From Segetibacter sp. (lineage in GTDB: Bacteria > Bacteroidota > Bacteroidia > Chitinophagales > Chitinophagaceae): a DNA stretch of 64,000 nt. This document shows, piece by piece, positions 62,846 through 64,000 of the stretch. The stretch is from the NCBI GenBank assembly GCA_028288485.1, contig JAQBNO010000045.1, positions 1 through 64,000 of the forward strand, read 5' to 3'. The position numbers and the translations under genes were made by a program. The notes beneath the pieces are model-generated. The model saw nothing but the letters and a program-made list of their open reading frames with translations, was not told where the DNA came from and did no database searches. Each line of letters starts with the position of its first letter. The first letter of the stretch is position 1.

Positions 62846-64000
62846 ATGACTATCTCTCCCAATCCTCAAAAAATTCTTCAAACAGTCTTTGGTTACGATT
62901 CCTTTCGCCATAACCAGCAGGAGATAGTTGAACACGTTTTAGCCGGAAACGACTCTGTGGTACTGATGCCCACGGGTGGAGGTAAAAGCTTATGTTACCA
63001 GGTTCCTGCTTTGTGCCTGCCCGGTGTGACCATAGTGGTAAGTCCGTTAATCGCATTAATGAAAGACCAGGTAGATGCACTAAAGGTGAACGGTATTGAA
63101 GCGGCTTTTTTAAACAGTACACAAAGTCCGGCTGAACAATCTTTTATTTTTAAACAGTTACAGGCTAACCGGCTGAAGTTATTATACCTGGCCCCGGAGC
63201 GTTTAATGGGTAACGAAACACAATTCCTCGGGTTTTTAAAGCAAATACAGGTTTCGTTATTTGCGGTGGATGAAGCACATTGTATATCGCAATGGGGGCA
63301 CGATTTCAGGCCGGAATATTTAATATTAGGCCAGTTGAAGGAAAGCTTTCCCGGCATTCCCCTGATTGCATTAACAGCTACAGCAGATGATCTTACCAAG
63401 CAGGACATCATTCATAAGCTTCATTTTACTGAGTATAAAGTTTTTGAGAACAGTTTTAACCGCCCTAACATCTACTATTACGTAAAGCCAAAAAGTAATT
63501 ATTACGACGAGTTGGTAAGCTATTTAAAGCAACACAAAGACGATAGCGGAATTATTTACTGTTTAAGCAGGGCCGCAACTGAACGTCTTGCTGAAGATTT
63601 AAAAAGTGATGGTTTTAATGCGGAAGCCTATCATGCAGGAATTGAAAAAAATCTGAAGGACGAAAGGCAGGACAAGTTTTTGCGGGACGATATAAAAATA
63701 ATGATAGCAACGATTGCCTTCGGAATGGGCATCAATAAAAGTAATGTGCGGTTTGTAGTGCATGTTGATCTTCCCAAAAATATTGAAGGGTATTACCAGG
63801 AAACCGGGCGGGCCGGCAGAGATGGATTACATAGTGAAGCGATACTTTTTTATGGTGCAGGCGATGTAATGAAATTGAAAAAGTTTGCCGAAGTAGAAGG
63901 CAATGCGGCTCAGACAAAGATCATGCTTCAAAAGCTTGATAAGATGAGCCGGTTTTGCGAAACAAAGACCTGCAGAAGAAAGTTTCTCCTGAACTATTTT
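62846..64000 (+). CDS. recQ: ATP-dependent DNA helicase RecQ (C-terminal part beyond window edge)
   Basis: The 385 visible residues start at the ATG at 62846 (MTISPNPQKILQTVFGYDSF); an in-frame ATG at 62813 would add eleven less family-like residues. Helicase motifs are in order: FRHNQQEIVEHVLAG (motif 0), LMPTGGGKSLCYQVPAL (I), VVSPLIALMKDQV (Ia), AVDEAHCISQWGHDFRPEY (II with the aromatic loop), ALTATAD (III), SGIIYCLSRAATE (IV), IMIATIAFGMGINKSNVRFV (V) and YYQETGRAGRDG (VI). The frame runs off the right edge just as the zinc-binding domain begins (MSRFCETKTCRR). It unwinds DNA in recombination and repair. Confidence 0.96.
   Translation, partial: MTISPNPQKILQTVFGYDSFRHNQQEIVEHVLAGNDSVVLMPTGGGKSLCYQVPALCLPGVTIVVSPLIALMKDQVDALKVNGIEAAFLNSTQSPAEQSFIFKQLQANRLKLLYLAPERLMGNETQFLGFLKQIQVSLFAVDEAHCISQWGHDFRPEYLILGQLKESFPGIPLIALTATADDLTKQDIIHKLHFTEYKVFENSFNRPNIYYYVKPKSNYYDELVSYLKQHKDDSGIIYCLSRAATERLAEDLKSDGFNAEAYHAGIEKNLKDERQDKFLRDDIKIMIATIAFGMGINKSNVRFVVHVDLPKNIEGYYQETGRAGRDGLHSEAILFYGAGDVMKLKKFAEVEGNAAQTKIMLQKLDKMSRFCETKTCRRKFLLNYF

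Overview
The window reads as a chromosomal segment of a member of the Bacteroidota, most probably the Chitinophagaceae (Niastella/Chitinophaga/Flavisolibacter-like). This is inferred from a SusC/SusD pair, a type IX secretion C-terminal signal on a secreted M4 protease, weak Shine-Dalgarno sequences, promoter-like TTTG-N20-TAnnTTTG motifs, and gene families typical of the phylum (long IspH, short LuxC-like reductase next to a dicluster ferredoxin, head-GIN protein). No plasmid, phage, transposase or CRISPR signature was seen.

Layout. 1-26 kb is mainly housekeeping: a partial D-2-hydroxyacid dehydrogenase, a secreted esterase and an M28 peptidase, a decayed GH2 glycosidase, RNase Z, a STAS protein, ClpC, a large M4 metalloprotease, Cmk, IspH, a DegP/HtrA protease, an acyl-CoA reductase with divergent ferredoxin, Ddl-PASTA-rhodanese, a TonB receptor under a TPP riboswitch, a head-GIN protein and the initiator tRNA-fMet. 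An AT-rich acyltransferase-3 gene follows the tRNA. 27.5-51.5 kb is a carbohydrate locus: GH31, an XRE-cupin regulator, SusC, SusD, three tandem GH39-like hydrolases, an enolase-superfamily sugar-acid dehydratase, an SDR, an AraD1/GguC-type FAH-fold enzyme, GH3, an ACS-type MFS permease and an alpha-ketoglutarate-semialdehyde-dehydrogenase-like enzyme. 52-64 kb holds two uncharacterised membrane proteins, an M42 peptidase, a divergent UbiA-like protein, a small lipoprotein, a LuxE-like acyl-protein synthetase, an XdhA/XdhB/XdhC set and the start of RecQ.

How the parts fit. The 27.5-51.5 kb genes can be read as one catabolic unit: glycan capture and import (SusCD), hydrolysis (GH31, GH39 x3, GH3), import of a sugar or sugar acid (MFS), and a non-phosphorylative oxidative route (SDR, dehydratase, AraD1-type dehydratase, semialdehyde dehydrogenase) ending at alpha-ketoglutarate, as in the Weimberg pathway. 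A PUL carrying its own oxidative pathway and three GH39 paralogues is the most interesting content here; substrate and pathway are inferred, not shown.

The gaps between genes are littered with copies of a dispersed repeat. Short copies carry GTTGCGTCGCACACTTGTAC-like cores. Longer copies combine a long hairpin, a CCTGAGCGAAGCCGAAGGG-like segment and the same terminal core. They occur at more than a dozen intergenic sites in both orientations and never inside a gene I could recognise.
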